A DNA stretch of 64,000 nt from Clostridium weizhouense. GTDB taxonomy: Bacteria; Bacillota; Clostridia; Clostridiales; Clostridiaceae. A model generated the notes under the pieces. It saw only the letters and a program-made list of their open reading frames with translations, did not search any database and had not been told where the DNA came from. The stretch lies in contig NZ_JAHXPT010000011.1 in NCBI RefSeq assembly GCF_019431045.1, forward strand, positions 1-64,000, read 5' to 3'. Within the stretch, counting starts at the first letter, position 1, and each line of letters starts with the position of its first letter. Positions 48,901 through 57,976 of the stretch are shown here, one piece after another. Both the position numbers and the translations under genes were made by a program.

Positions 48901-49204
48901 AGCAACAGTTGGAACATGTCAGCTTTTAAGAGAAGCTGGTATTGATGCAGAGGAGATACGTAAGATTGATGAAGAAAAACCTAATATATTAGATATCGTT
49001 AAGAATAGAGATGTAGATTTAGTAGTGAATACACCAACTAAAGGTAATGATTCTAAAAGAGATGGTTTCTTAATCAGAAGAGCAGCAGTTGAAAGAAATT
49101 TAGGAGTAATTACAGCACTTGATACATTAAGAGCAATTGCAGATGTAGAATTAGAAAAATTAGATGAAAATAAAAATTTAGAAGTATTTAATATAGCTGA
49201 ATAA
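45995..49204 (+). CDS. carB: Carbamoyl-phosphate synthase large subunit
   Basis: 1069 residues from ATG 45995, 9 nt after AGGGGG; the ORF itself is open further upstream. Two homologous ATP-grasp halves, each starting with the GSGPIxIGQ...EFDYxxxxxCxALK pattern (about 12 and 555). Half 1 phosphorylates bicarbonate and half 2 carbamate. An MGS-like allosteric domain ends the protein ([21 protein letters not shown]). The partner is CarA. Confidence 0.98.
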   Translation: MPLNKDIKKVLVIGSGPIVIGQAAEFDYSGTQACEALKSEGIEVVLINSNPATIMTDKGVADKVYLEPLTLEFVEKVIEKERPDSLVAGMGGQTGLNLAVELYEAGILDKYNVKVIGTSIESIKKGEDRELFRDMMNEIGEPVIKSEIITDLESGVRFASEIGYPVIVRPAYTLGGAGGGIANDEEELRTILESGLQLSTIGQVLLEKSVKGWKEIEYEVMRDSYGNCITVCNMENIDPVGIHTGDSIVVAPSQTLSDKEYQMLRTASINIINAVGIEGGCNVQFSLNPNSFEYAVIEINPRVSRSSALASKATGYPIAKLAAKIALGYGLDEIKNAVTQKTYACFEPALDYVVAKIPKWPFDKFFGATRQLGTKMMATGEVMAIGANFEQAFLKGIRSLEIGKYSLDHKKFKELSMSELKKAVMSPDDERIFALAEMLRRDYMVEKINKITGIDMFFLEKIKWIVEEEQRLKLSKIEDLDKEWLHNLKKKGFSDKAIADMLNIDPDDIYRLRGIWNIKPSYKMVDTCAGEFEALSPYYYSTYEQYDEVEVSNKKKVIVIGSGPIRIGQGIEFDYASVHCVKALKAMDIETIIVNNNPETVSTDFDISDKLYFEPLTEEDVLNIIEKEKPDGVILQFGGQTAIKLANFLKEKHIVTLGTTADQIDMAEDREKFDELLEKLGIARPKGKGIWSVEEGLEEARRLNFPVLVRPSYVIGGQGMEITHDEEELTFYLENAFAKDKKNPILIDKYLMGREIEVDAISDGENILIPGIMEHLERAGVHSGDSITMYPSQNISEKIKADVLEYTKKLALAIGIKGMINIQFIEFEGKLYVIEVNPRASRTVPYISKVSKVPIVDLATKVMLGAKLKDLGYGVDIYKEPELVSVKVPVFSTQKLPNVEVSLGPEMRSTGEVLGVGRNIKEALYKGFVAANMYPSKEKSKILATINKHDKAAFLPIAKDLANVGYKFIATVGTCQLLREAGIDAEEIRKIDEEKPNILDIVKNRDVDLVVNTPTKGNDSKRDGFLIRRAAVERNLGVITALDTLRAIADVELEKLDENKNLEVFNIAE

Positions 49205-49392
49205 TATATTTAGGCACATGAAAATAAATAACAAGTTCAAAGTTACAATCAATATTTTTTATTTTTTGATTGTGACTTAGGATGAAGAAGATATTTAAAA
49301 AACAATTTTTTAGATATCTTCTTTAATTTTTAGTTAAAAATAAATAAACTATATTACATACTATATGTATATAGTTTATTTGAAGTAGTATA
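49205..49392. repeat. Half repeat and hairpins after carB
   Basis: 49211-49232 (TTTAGGCACATGAAAATAAATA) matches the inverted right end of the repeat at 58801-58965. A 13-bp stem follows (AAGTTACAATCAA / TTGATTGTGACTT, 49238-49275), and then a terminator-like hairpin GAAGATAT..TTAAAA / TTTTTTAGATATCTTC with TTTAATTTTT (49284-49335). Confidence 0.6.
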
Positions 49393-50505
49393 TTAAGCTT
49401 CATATTGAATGCCTGATATTACAATTGATAATTCATTTAACAGATTGATATTAGATCCTATAATATCCTCATTCATACTCTTTAATATCTTAACTGATGG
49501 TCTTAATGGATAATTTGGGACAGTATCTTGAACAATACCTATATCACCATTACTAAGGCATACTATAGTGCCATTTGGAAATGGTACTATAACTCGAGAA
49601 AAAACTTTAACCATTTCATAATCAAAAAATGTTCCGGTATTAGACATTATATATTCTAATGCATCACTAGGACACATAGCGCGTTTATATGGCCTATCAG
49701 ATGTTAAAGCATCATAAACATCTGCTATGCTAACAATTTTGGCCATAGAATTAATTTTATCTCCTTTTAATCCGAATGGATATCCTAATCCATCAATTCT
49801 CTCGTGATGTTGAAGGACTATTAGTTTGCTATTAGAAGACACATCATCATATATATTTCCTAAAAACTCATATCCTTTATAAGGATGAGACTTTATTTTT
49901 TCAAATTCTTCAGGTGTTAATCTATCAGGTTTTAATATTATATCTTTATCAATAAAAGATTTACCTATATCATGTAATAGAGCACCTGTGCATAACTGAA
50001 TTAATTTATACTTAGGAAAGTTTAAACTAATGCCTAAAACAAGTGATAAAACAGCAACGTTTACAGAATGTTGATAGGTATAATTATCCATATTCTTTAT
50101 ATCTACTAAGGAAATAAGTAAATTTTTGTTAGATAATATATTTTCTATTAATTCTTCTGCAATATCATTAATAGATTCAAAATAATCTAATTCTTCTTTA
50201 GAATAATCACTTAATGAGCGTTTTTTTAAGTCATGTATTAGAGAAACACGTTCTATATCTGTAAAGGTCTGTTTGATTACTTTTATTGCTTTTTGACGTA
50301 ACTCAGGTTTTATTATATCTTCTATTTCATAGTTACTATATTCATCAATTATATATAAAGAAAATATATGTAATTGCTTAATTTTTTTTATTAAAGAATC
50401 AGTTAATCTAACTCCAGGTCTAAGTAGAATTCTTCCTTCTTCATCATATATAGTTTTAGCCAATAAAGAATCATTTTTTACACATTCAATTGGAACTAAA
50501 CGCAT
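49393..50505 (-). CDS. HD-GYP domain protein (putative c-di-GMP phosphodiesterase)
   Basis: 370 residues from ATG 50505, preceded by GAGGTG at 7 nt. The N-terminal 130 residues are an unassigned regulatory part. The HD-GYP domain (about 135-320) has HSVNVA, ALLHDIGK, HPYKGYEFL, QHHERIDGLGYP (the GYP element intact), and ADVYDALTSDRPYK. With these residues it should bind metal and hydrolyse c-di-GMP. The last 60 residues (VPFPNGTIVCLSNGDIGIV) form a common C-terminal beta domain. It stands alone after carAB, on the opposite strand. Confidence 0.93.
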   Translation of the reverse strand: MRLVPIECVKNDSLLAKTIYDEEGRILLRPGVRLTDSLIKKIKQLHIFSLYIIDEYSNYEIEDIIKPELRQKAIKVIKQTFTDIERVSLIHDLKKRSLSDYSKEELDYFESINDIAEELIENILSNKNLLISLVDIKNMDNYTYQHSVNVAVLSLVLGISLNFPKYKLIQLCTGALLHDIGKSFIDKDIILKPDRLTPEEFEKIKSHPYKGYEFLGNIYDDVSSNSKLIVLQHHERIDGLGYPFGLKGDKINSMAKIVSIADVYDALTSDRPYKRAMCPSDALEYIMSNTGTFFDYEMVKVFSRVIVPFPNGTIVCLSNGDIGIVQDTVPNYPLRPSVKILKSMNEDIIGSNINLLNELSIVISGIQYEA

Positions 50506-50931
50506 TCTATAGCACCTCACAACTTCATTTGCATAGTTACATCTTAATATGAATTATTATACCATATATTCCTTATATTATGATAAAAGTTTACTAAAAG
50601 TCCTAATATATAATTATATTACTCTAAAAGTATAAATAAATTAGAATTTATTTGTAAAAGTGATATATTTAAAAGTAAAGTTACAAATGTAGAGTAAATT
50701 ATTAAATTTAAAATATACTTTCTATATAGTTTAAAACATCTAAAAATTGAATAAAAATATATATTATTAATTAATATATGTAATCAAATAAAATTGACAT
50801 AATTTTAAAAAAGTAGTAGATTTGTTTGTGTAAATTTTAAAATTTAAATTAATTAAACTTAATTATCAAATTTTTAAGTCTCTGTAAAATAATTATGAGA
50901 AAGTTCTATAAAAATTTTGGGAGGAAATATT
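50506..50931. other. Gene-free divergent region; promoter of the GlpQ-like gene
   Basis: A 426-bp AT-rich stretch. TTGACA at 50794-50799 and TAGATT at 50817-50822 (17-nt spacer) would start the GlpQ-like mRNA, leaving an untranslated leader of about 100 nt. On the minus strand, TATAAT (complement of 50556-50561) may serve the HD-GYP gene. I see no ORF, tRNA or known riboswitch. Confidence 0.55.
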
Positions 50932-51654
50932 ATGAGAAAAACATTAAATATTGCTCATAGAGGATTAAGTGGGATATATCCAGAGAATACAATGTTAGCA
51001 TTTAAAAAAGCTTTAGAAATAGGTTGTGATGGAATTGAGATAGATGTGCAATTAACTAAAGATGGATATGCTGTAATATGTCATGATGAAGAACTTGATA
51101 GAACTACAACTGGGACAGGATTAATTAAAGATTATACATTAGAAGAATTAATGAAATTAGATGCAGGAATAAAATTTGGTAGAGAATTTAAAGGATTAAA
51201 AATTCCAACACTTGAAGAATTCTTAAAATATGTTAGTGATAAAAATACTATTATAAATTTAGAAATAAAAAATAGTATAATTGATTATGAAAATATTGAA
51301 AAAATAACATATGATTTAGTTAAAAAATATAATTTAGAAAAAAAAGTTATAATTTCTACTTTTAATCACTATTCAGTAAGAAGATGTATAAGATTAGATA
51401 GGACTATAAAAACAGGAGCATTATATTGGGATTGCATATTTGAGCCATATAATTATGTACAAATGCTTGGAGCAAATGCACTTCATCCTCAATATAATAG
51501 TGTAACTAGAGAAATCGTTGAAAAAGCTCATGATAATAATCTTGAAGTAAATGTTTATACAGTTAATAATAAAGAAGATATGAAAAAAATGATAGATTTA
51601 GGGGTAGATGCTATTATAACTAATTATCCCAATGTATTAAAAGATTTATTATAA
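50932..51654 (+). CDS. Glycerophosphodiester phosphodiesterase
   Basis: 240 residues from ATG 50932 (GGAGGAA 5 nt upstream). GDPD fold: NIAHRGLSGIYPENTMLAF with the catalytic His, CDGIEIDVQLTKDG (Glu/Asp metal ligands), VICHDEELDRTTTGTG (second His), NLEIKN, and a C-terminal VDAIITNYP. It cleaves glycerophosphodiesters such as glycerophosphoethanolamine to glycerol-3-phosphate and alcohol. No signal peptide, so it is cytoplasmic. No glp transporter is adjacent. Confidence 0.94.
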   Translation: MRKTLNIAHRGLSGIYPENTMLAFKKALEIGCDGIEIDVQLTKDGYAVICHDEELDRTTTGTGLIKDYTLEELMKLDAGIKFGREFKGLKIPTLEEFLKYVSDKNTIINLEIKNSIIDYENIEKITYDLVKKYNLEKKVIISTFNHYSVRRCIRLDRTIKTGALYWDCIFEPYNYVQMLGANALHPQYNSVTREIVEKAHDNNLEVNVYTVNNKEDMKKMIDLGVDAIITNYPNVLKDLL

Positions 51655-51689
51655 TCGATGGATTTTAGGATAAAAACCTATTTTTATTA

Positions 51690-51726
51690 TATACCAGGTG
51701 ATATTATTTCAGCTGGTATAGTTTGA
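51690..51726. terminator. Hairpin after the GlpQ-like gene
   Basis: TATACCAG / CTGGTATA around gtgatattatttcag, followed by GTTTGATTTATATTTATTT. The T run is loose. Confidence 0.5.
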
Positions 51727-51766
51727 TTTATATTTATTTAGTATCTTCACACACCAATTATTTTCA

Positions 51767-51991
51767 TTATTTTTTTACATTTGTATCAATAATTAGTTTA
51801 TTACATGATTGACACATACTTGCTTCAACTGCTGCTCTTCCTATCAATCCTTCACGTTTTCCTAGTTCAATTCCCCCGTTTGCCCATATTCCAAGAAATA
51901 GGTCTTTTTCTTCTGGCAGCCATTTCAACATATATCTGTCTCCATATATATATCCTTTGATCATTTCATTACTACAATAAGGACATCTCAT
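51767..51991 (-). CDS. Small zinc-ribbon protein (PF20097-like)
   Basis: 74 residues. CPYC at the N terminus and CQSC near the end make a four-Cys zinc site around the family's GYIYGDRYMLKWLPEE core. It is small, soluble and without known function; similar proteins are common in clostridia as single ORFs. AAGGAGG before the ATG is strong. It follows the HAD gene by 67 nt on the same strand and may be the last gene of that unit. Confidence 0.75.
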   Translation of the reverse strand: MRCPYCSNEMIKGYIYGDRYMLKWLPEEKDLFLGIWANGGIELGKREGLIGRAAVEASMCQSCNKLIIDTNVKK

Positions 51992-52058
51992 TTTACTCTA
52001 CCTCCTTAAAGTGAATACCTGATAAAAATTAGCACAAATTTAATACCATGCCTATAAA

Positions 52059-52676
52059 TTAGAACTCTATTAATGCTAAGTTATTTTTATCAACTTTATA
52101 TCTATTTTTAACTAAAGATAACATTGGCTTATCTGATAAAGAATCTGAGTATCCAAAGGATTTATCAAAATCTATCTCTAAATTATTTTCATTTAAATAT
52201 TGTTTTATCCTATTAATCTTTTCAATACCTTTGCAATTTTCACCATAAATTTCGTTAGTATATTTTCCATCCACCATCTTAAGTTTAGTTCCTATTATCC
52301 CATCAATTAAACTATTCTTTAAAAAATATTGTAAATATACTTCTGGTGAAGCTGAAACTAATAAAATGCGGCATCCTTGTTCTTTATGGAAGTTTAATTT
52401 TTTCATAACTTCTATATTAACTTTCTTTAATAATACCTTGTCATAAAACTCTTCTAATTCTTTTTCAGTTAAATATTTTAAAGGTAGATATATAGCCTCC
52501 TTAGCGGTTTTTACATCTATAATTTTTAAAAAATACAATACCATTTTTACTAAAATTATAGGAGTATAGAGTATAAAAATTGGCTTTTTACTAATTGCAA
52601 AAAATAACATTGAAAACATAGAGTCTCCATTTATAATAGTATAGTCTACATCAAAAATAGCAAAAGGAATTTTCAT
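52059..52676 (-). CDS. HAD-IB family phosphatase
   Basis: 205 residues. Motif I FAIFDVDYTIING (D-x-D-x-T, about 6-18), motif II Ser in LLVSASPEVY, motif III Lys in NCKGIEKINR, motif IV GYSDSLSDKPML. It belongs to the phosphoserine-phosphatase-like HAD-IB branch. A hydrophobic stretch (PIFILYTPIILVKMVLYFL, about 32-50) in the cap region suggests contact with membrane or a lipid substrate. It begins 15 nt after UbiA with AGGAGG. Next to a phosphoribosyl-polyprenyl synthase it may remove the 5-phosphate from that product. Confidence 0.85.
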   Translation of the reverse strand: MKIPFAIFDVDYTIINGDSMFSMLFFAISKKPIFILYTPIILVKMVLYFLKIIDVKTAKEAIYLPLKYLTEKELEEFYDKVLLKKVNIEVMKKLNFHKEQGCRILLVSASPEVYLQYFLKNSLIDGIIGTKLKMVDGKYTNEIYGENCKGIEKINRIKQYLNENNLEIDFDKSFGYSDSLSDKPMLSLVKNRYKVDKNNLALIEF

Positions 52677-52691
52677 TGTTTCTCTTACCTC

Positions 52692-53597
52692 CTATATGTT
52701 TAAAATAACAATACAAGCACAAGCCCATAATAATATACAACTAAAAAGTTGCTTATCTTGTAATACTGTTTCTGCTGGACTTCCGCCTGCTTCTTTAGAA
52801 TGCATTAAGTAATAATATCTTAAAGCTCCAAAAATAATAAAAATACTTGTCCATATAAAGTTATCATTATGTGAACCCAGTATACAATAAATAGAGTATG
52901 ACATAATTGTACATGTTAATGATATAGTTATAAACTCATCTAGTATTTTTTCAGTATATTGAGATAGATTCTTTCTATGAGAACTAGCATTGTTACCTAA
53001 GACAATTATCTCATTTCGTCTTTTTCCAAATCCTAAAAATAAAGATAAAAATAATGTACATAAAATTATCCATTTAGAAATTTCAACTGTTGTTGCAACT
53101 CCCCCTGCCATTACTCTTAAAATAAATCCAAGTGATATTGATAATATATCAATTAAGAAAATATTTTTAAGCTTAAAAGAGTAGGCTATATTATTTAGCA
53201 CGTATATAAATATGATAATAACTATATATTTATTTACATTAATTGCTAAACTTAATGATATTAAGCATAACAATATTCCTATTATTAAAGCTTGAAGCAA
53301 GCTAACTTTACCACTAGCAATTGGCCTTTTACATTTAACGGGGTGATTTTTATCACTTTCTTTATCTACAATATCATTAAGTATATAAACAGTAGATGAT
53401 ATACAACAAAAAGATATAAATGTAACTAAATTCCTTATTAATAAATTAAAGTTTAATAAATTGTTTGAAAAAATTATTGGACCAAATACAAAAAAGTTTT
53501 TAATCCATTGCTTAGGACGTAATAATTTTATGATGTATCTAAAATCTCTTATTTGTTTAGTGGGCAATAATTTTATAATATATTTAAGATCTTCCAT
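52692..53597 (-). CDS. UbiA-family prenyltransferase, decaprenyl-phosphate phosphoribosyltransferase-like
   Basis: 301 residues, about eight membrane helices. The start LLRPKQWIKNFFVFGPIIFS is typical of 5-phosphoribosyl-monophosphopolyprenol (DPPR) synthases, as are NDIVDKESDKNHPVKCKRPI (Asp-rich motif 1) and FGKRRNE in the second half. Such enzymes join PRPP to polyprenyl phosphate. A tandem 15-residue duplication lies at the N terminus (DLKYIIKLLPTKQIR then DFRYIIKLLRPKQWI). The operon order is glycosyltransferase, UbiA, HAD. AGGGAG precedes the ATG. Confidence 0.87.
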   Translation of the reverse strand: MEDLKYIIKLLPTKQIRDFRYIIKLLRPKQWIKNFFVFGPIIFSNNLLNFNLLIRNLVTFISFCCISSTVYILNDIVDKESDKNHPVKCKRPIASGKVSLLQALIIGILLCLISLSLAINVNKYIVIIIFIYVLNNIAYSFKLKNIFLIDILSISLGFILRVMAGGVATTVEISKWIILCTLFLSLFLGFGKRRNEIIVLGNNASSHRKNLSQYTEKILDEFITISLTCTIMSYSIYCILGSHNDNFIWTSIFIIFGALRYYYLMHSKEAGGSPAETVLQDKQLFSCILLWACACIVILNI

Positions 53598-53642
53598 TTT
53601 CTTCTCCCTTGCTATTTATGTTATTACTCATATTATTTTTAT

Positions 53643-53677
53643 TATGTTTTAAAACATCAACAATCACTTAAAACATA
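53643..53677. repeat. Short palindromic repeat, copy C, overlapping a gene end
   Basis: TATGTTTTAA / TTAAAACATA arms, 35 bp in all. Read on the minus strand it matches copy A's left arm (CTATGTTTTAAGTGA.TGTTGAT). It encodes the last residues and the TGA stop of the glycosyltransferase. Confidence 0.65.
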
Positions 53678-55150
53678 GAATTTATCAAAAGCTGTAATAG
53701 CTAATAGTATAAAAATCCAAGAAAAAGGATAAGTATATCTATCTTGTGCTTCTGTTAGTAAACATTGGAGAGAAAGACCGCAAAACATAATATACAAGAA
53801 ATCAATTTTATAATTCTTAAATTTTTTCTTCTTGTATAATCCAACATAAGAAAGTATTAAAATTGTAATATAAAATATCTGTATACCAATTTCAATATCA
53901 TCACTTAAATCTATTAGAATTTTCCCCTCATCTTTACCAAGAATATCTAAATAGTAATCTTTATTATAAGCTTCACTGAGTCCTATTTTTGACCAATAAA
54001 TACTACCAAAATCTCCTGTGCACCATTCTCTACTATATCTGAAAATATAAAAATAAACTAAATCTTTTACTGGAGTTGTAGTTAATCTTTCTTTTATAAT
54101 TTCTTTTGCTGCTTTATCTAAACCTTCATAATCTTTATCATATATATCAGCCAAACTAGCATCTTCTTCATTCCATGCTCCTTCAGATTCAATATTAGTT
54201 CCTTTTAGTATTGATATGCTTATTGGTTCCATTGCATGCCAAAGTTGATTTTCTGTTATATTTAATGATATTAGCAAATTGCTAACGATTATAAATGGCA
54301 AAATAAATGTTAAGATAAGTAACAAATTTGTATAAATTTTTATTTTAATTTTTTCTTTAAAATATATGCAAATATACATTATATAAGCAATAATCATTAC
54401 ATAACCAAGAGGTCTAAAAAGGTGCATAGCACTTAAAGATAAACCTGACATTGAAAAAAAGAAAAGTTTATTTTTGTTATTTATATTCATTGCTTTAAAA
54501 AACATTAATATGCTTAATAAAAGTAATGGCATAGCCATATTTTCAGAGCAATAAACATTATTATAAATAATCATAGGTGGGTAAACAGAACTTATAAGAA
54601 GTACCCAGATGCTTTTCTTTTTGTCTTGAAAAATTTCTTTTGATATAAAAAATATTAATATTACATTTAACATAGAAAAGATAATATTTATAAATCTTAT
54701 AGCTACTAATGGATTAGAAAATATTTTAATAATTAAAGAAAAATATAAAACAGTTATACTCATATGTGGAAATCTAGCAAAATAACTATAATCCCTAAAC
54801 ATATAGGTTGTACCACTGCTTGCATAATCTTTTGCACATATAAACATTCTATTAAAATCGCCAATAGGGATACTGTCAATATTATAAAACCATAAAATCC
54901 TTATGATAAAAGCTCCAAGAATTATAATAGTAATAATTAATGATTCTTTATAATTATTTTTTAATCCATAATATGTTCCTCCAATGAATATAAGCAAAAT
55001 GACAAAACAATAAAATGACAATAATAAATTACTGTCATTTTGTTTAAATAAGTGCTTTAAGTATATGAAACTGCCTATTAAAAAGGGAAAAAATAAGACT
55101 TTGAAACTTAAATTCAAAAATCTATGAAACCAATCGTTTATATTATTCAT
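53657..55150 (-). CDS. Membrane glycosyltransferase, GT39/ArnT-like (GT-C fold)
   Basis: 497 residues, about 12 membrane segments. The first extracellular loop holds the acidic motif in SIPIGDFNRMFICAKDYA (about 92-110), where GT-C enzymes keep the catalytic Asp. A later soluble stretch (about 300-390) precedes more helices. It should use a polyprenyl-phosphate sugar to glycosylate a surface acceptor. It lies upstream of the UbiA and HAD genes. Its final residues (FYVLSDC) come from a dispersed repeat. GAGAGGAT lies 7 nt before the ATG. Confidence 0.85.
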   Translation of the reverse strand: MNNINDWFHRFLNLSFKVLFFPFLIGSFIYLKHLFKQNDSNLLLSFYCFVILLIFIGGTYYGLKNNYKESLIITIIILGAFIIRILWFYNIDSIPIGDFNRMFICAKDYASSGTTYMFRDYSYFARFPHMSITVLYFSLIIKIFSNPLVAIRFINIIFSMLNVILIFFISKEIFQDKKKSIWVLLISSVYPPMIIYNNVYCSENMAMPLLLLSILMFFKAMNINNKNKLFFFSMSGLSLSAMHLFRPLGYVMIIAYIMYICIYFKEKIKIKIYTNLLLILTFILPFIIVSNLLISLNITENQLWHAMEPISISILKGTNIESEGAWNEEDASLADIYDKDYEGLDKAAKEIIKERLTTTPVKDLVYFYIFRYSREWCTGDFGSIYWSKIGLSEAYNKDYYLDILGKDEGKILIDLSDDIEIGIQIFYITILILSYVGLYKKKKFKNYKIDFLYIMFCGLSLQCLLTEAQDRYTYPFSWIFILLAITAFDKFYVLSDC

Positions 55151-55566
55151 ATAAATTCATCCTCTCTATATTTTAAATTTTCCTTAGTATATTTATACTA
55201 TTTTACTTATTTAAGTAAATATGTACACTAATATATTATATAACAAAAAATGTAAAATTGTCTATTTTTACTTTTTGATATATAATATGGAAAAAATATA
55301 CTGATATCATTATAATACATAATTTGTAAATTGATTAATAATATCATCATAAAACATAAAAAACAGGTTCATAAATTCAACTTTATAGATTTTAGTGTCC
55401 TTTTAAGAATGTTTCTAAATAGCAATTAAGTTTGATAACATTTTATTTATTAAAATATATATAATGATTTGTAAAATTAGAAAAGGAGCTATAGCAAATA
55501 GATTTAAATCTGTTTGCCATAGCTCCTTTTTCCATTTTAATAATAAAATTAATATACAATTTTTTA
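55151..55566. other. Gene-free stretch between the glycosyltransferase and glutamine synthetase genes
   Basis: 416 bp. Apart from the hairpin at 55481-55533 I see only AT-rich sequence, which must contain the minus-strand promoter of the glycosyltransferase operon. No ORF with a Shine-Dalgarno site or RNA gene was recognised. Confidence 0.5.
55481..55533. terminator. Bidirectional terminator of the glutamine synthetase gene
   Basis: AAAAGGAGCTAT.GCAAA.AGATTT / AAATCT.TTTGC.ATAGCTCCTTTTT: a stem of over 20 bp with A and T flanks. Confidence 0.85.
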
Positions 55567-57507
55567 TTAGATATCTAAAAGATTTTTCTTATAAGAAGAA
55601 TATAATTGTCTAAGAGTTTTCATCTTATCTTCAAGCTCTAAATATAATTTTGAGGCTTCATTATAATCTTTATTAACAAAAGCTTTTTTAATCTTTGTAA
55701 ATAAGCTTTCAGTAGTATAAGTATCTTTCATTATATAAATTCTTAAATCATTTATCTTCATCCAAATAGAGATATCTAAGTCTAAAGCTTTATCTAATGA
55801 ATGTAAAGGTGAGAATGATCTAATTTCATTAATATAAGTATTAATAATTCTATGAGAAATTTCAGTTGACCATCTTTCTATAGTAGCTAATTTAAAGCTA
55901 TTAATGATTGCTTCTGTCATTACATCATTATTTCTTAATACTTGAAGTTTTTCAGGATACATATCAAGTTGAGCTAAGTTTTCATAAACTGTAGCTGGTG
56001 CTTTACCAAAGTATTCATTTCTTTCATCTTCAGTAAATGCTTCAAATACATCATCTTCAGATCTATAAGATCTATCTTTTTCAAGATAATCAGCATCTTC
56101 ACCAGGTTTCTTTGATAATTCTTTAAGAAGTTCATCTTCAGTTTTATTATTGTTTACAGCATAAAGTATACCATCAAGCATCGCCATATAAGAAACAGCC
56201 ATAGCTATATAAGTATTGGTATGAGGATTAGGAGATCTAAGCTCAAATCTAGTAGCTAGTGGTGAATTTAAATCTCTAATTAATCCAAGTAATATAGATC
56301 TATTTCTTGATGGATTTTCTGGACTTTGTCCTAGAGATGTTACTATACATACAGGAGCTTCAAAGCCAGGTTTTAATCTCTTAAGAGAATTATTTGTTGA
56401 AGAAATAAATGGATTCATAACTTCATAATTTTTAAGGATACCCATTATTGAACCATATCCTATTATGCTTAAGAAATGATCTTTAGGTCCATTAAATATA
56501 TTGATTCTTTTACCATTGTTCAATTTTAAACTAACGCCTAAATGAGTATGCATACCTGAACCAGCAACTTCTTCAATTGGTTTTGCCATAAATGTTACTT
56601 CAAGCCCATTTCTTCTAAATGTCTCTTGAGCTAATATTCTAACAAATAATTCATTATCTGCAGCTTGCAATGAATCTGAATATTTCCAATCTATTTCTAT
56701 TTGCTCCATGACATGATCAAAGTTTCCAGAAGAGTTTAACTTAGCTCTTACTCCACCAACTTCTTTATGACCCATTTCAGGTTCGAATCCGTATTCTTCC
56801 ATTAGAATAAGAGTTTCTTCTAATGCTGTTCTTACTGCACCTTTAGTTCTAGTCCAATAGTGTTCATGTAATACTTGAGAAGTTGATAATTCTTCAACTT
56901 CAGCGTTATCATTAGGAGTTTTAACCCAGAATTCTAACTCTGTAGCTGAAGTAATAATTATCTCATTTACGTCTTCAGGAGTTATTCCATAAGGCTTTAA
57001 AATTTCTGGTTTAGTCTTAAAAATATTACTAAGATTTTCTTTGAAGGTAGATACAGCAGCTTTTAGGATGTGTCTAGAATCAACAGGTTTATTATCATGA
57101 TATAAGAAACAAGGAATTCTTAAAGTTCCAACAGGTTTATTACTACTTGGGTCAATAAAATTGAAGTTATAGTCAACAAACCAAGTACTATCTAAATCTG
57201 TAACCATATCAACTTTAGCATTATTTAAAGTTGCAATTCCTGGTAGTACAACAGAAGAACCGTCTGTTTGGACAGCTATTCCATTTAAAAAAGAATCTAT
57301 GTCTTCTAAAAAAAGTTTCATAGGTATTTTTTCATCAGTATCGTTACCAGATAAATCAATACCCACAAATGAAACAAATTTAATTTGTGGATTTTCATTT
57401 AAAATTTTTGTTAAATCTTGAGCAGTATGATTCTCTTTTTTAATAATATAAAGTAAATTATTCATATAATCGGCTACTACAGCATAACTCTGTAATAAGC
57501 TCTTCAC
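55567..57507 (-). CDS. glnA: Glutamine synthetase, long clostridial form
   Basis: 646 residues as an ORF from GTG 57507. AAAGGA sits only 1 nt before that GTG, and homologues as I recall begin near MNNLLYII (ATG 57465), so the start is uncertain. The GS core is present: Asp-loop VQTDGSSVVLPGI, metal ligands in SATELEFWV, ATP/glutamate loop GSGMHTHLGVSL, and ELRSPNPHTNTYIAMA. A 130-residue helical C-terminal extension goes beyond classical GSI. It makes glutamine from glutamate and ammonia. Confidence 0.93.
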   Translation of the reverse strand: MKSLLQSYAVVADYMNNLLYIIKKENHTAQDLTKILNENPQIKFVSFVGIDLSGNDTDEKIPMKLFLEDIDSFLNGIAVQTDGSSVVLPGIATLNNAKVDMVTDLDSTWFVDYNFNFIDPSSNKPVGTLRIPCFLYHDNKPVDSRHILKAAVSTFKENLSNIFKTKPEILKPYGITPEDVNEIIITSATELEFWVKTPNDNAEVEELSTSQVLHEHYWTRTKGAVRTALEETLILMEEYGFEPEMGHKEVGGVRAKLNSSGNFDHVMEQIEIDWKYSDSLQAADNELFVRILAQETFRRNGLEVTFMAKPIEEVAGSGMHTHLGVSLKLNNGKRINIFNGPKDHFLSIIGYGSIMGILKNYEVMNPFISSTNNSLKRLKPGFEAPVCIVTSLGQSPENPSRNRSILLGLIRDLNSPLATRFELRSPNPHTNTYIAMAVSYMAMLDGILYAVNNNKTEDELLKELSKKPGEDADYLEKDRSYRSEDDVFEAFTEDERNEYFGKAPATVYENLAQLDMYPEKLQVLRNNDVMTEAIINSFKLATIERWSTEISHRIINTYINEIRSFSPLHSLDKALDLDISIWMKINDLRIYIMKDTYTTESLFTKIKKAFVNKDYNEASKLYLELEDKMKTLRQLYSSYKKNLLDI

Positions 57508-57976
57508 ATCCTTTCAATTGTAGATTTATAGAATGACTTATGTCGAACAAATAATAAAAAATAAGTTTTAATATTCGCGAATTCAACTATTATAAAGAAT
57601 TCTATTATAAGTATGTACGACTGTCAATATATTTAAACTTAAATTTAATAAGTATGTTCTAACTAAGTTATTATAGTTATAATTAAATATATAATTTTTG
57701 TAGGAAACTATATATTTAATTAATAATATCTAGTTAGAAGCATATATATGATAAGTTTTCTACATAAGTTCCTCACGAGTAGTGAGTGGTAATATTATTT
57801 ATAAATATTTTTAAATTTATATTAATGAACAAATTTTATCTAAGCTTATATATATTATTTATTATAAATAAAATTTACCATAAAAGTATAGTTAAAATTA
57901 ATTCTATATAGATTTATTTTTAATAAAGTAATAAAATATTTATTAGATAATCTAGGAAAATTGGAGTGTGAACACT
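57508..57976. other. Divergent gene-free region: glnA promoter and an AT-rich palindrome
   Basis: 469 bp. On the minus strand TTGACA (complement of 57622-57627) and TAGAAT (complement of 57599-57604), 17 nt apart, form the glnA promoter, giving a leader of about 85 nt. 57656-57741 is an 86-bp imperfect palindrome (TTCTAACTA ... AATTAAATATATA / TATATATTTAATT ... TAGTTAGAA). A small CTCAC / GTGAG hairpin lies at 57770-57786. No ORF was seen, and no known riboswitch class was recognised. Confidence 0.55.
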
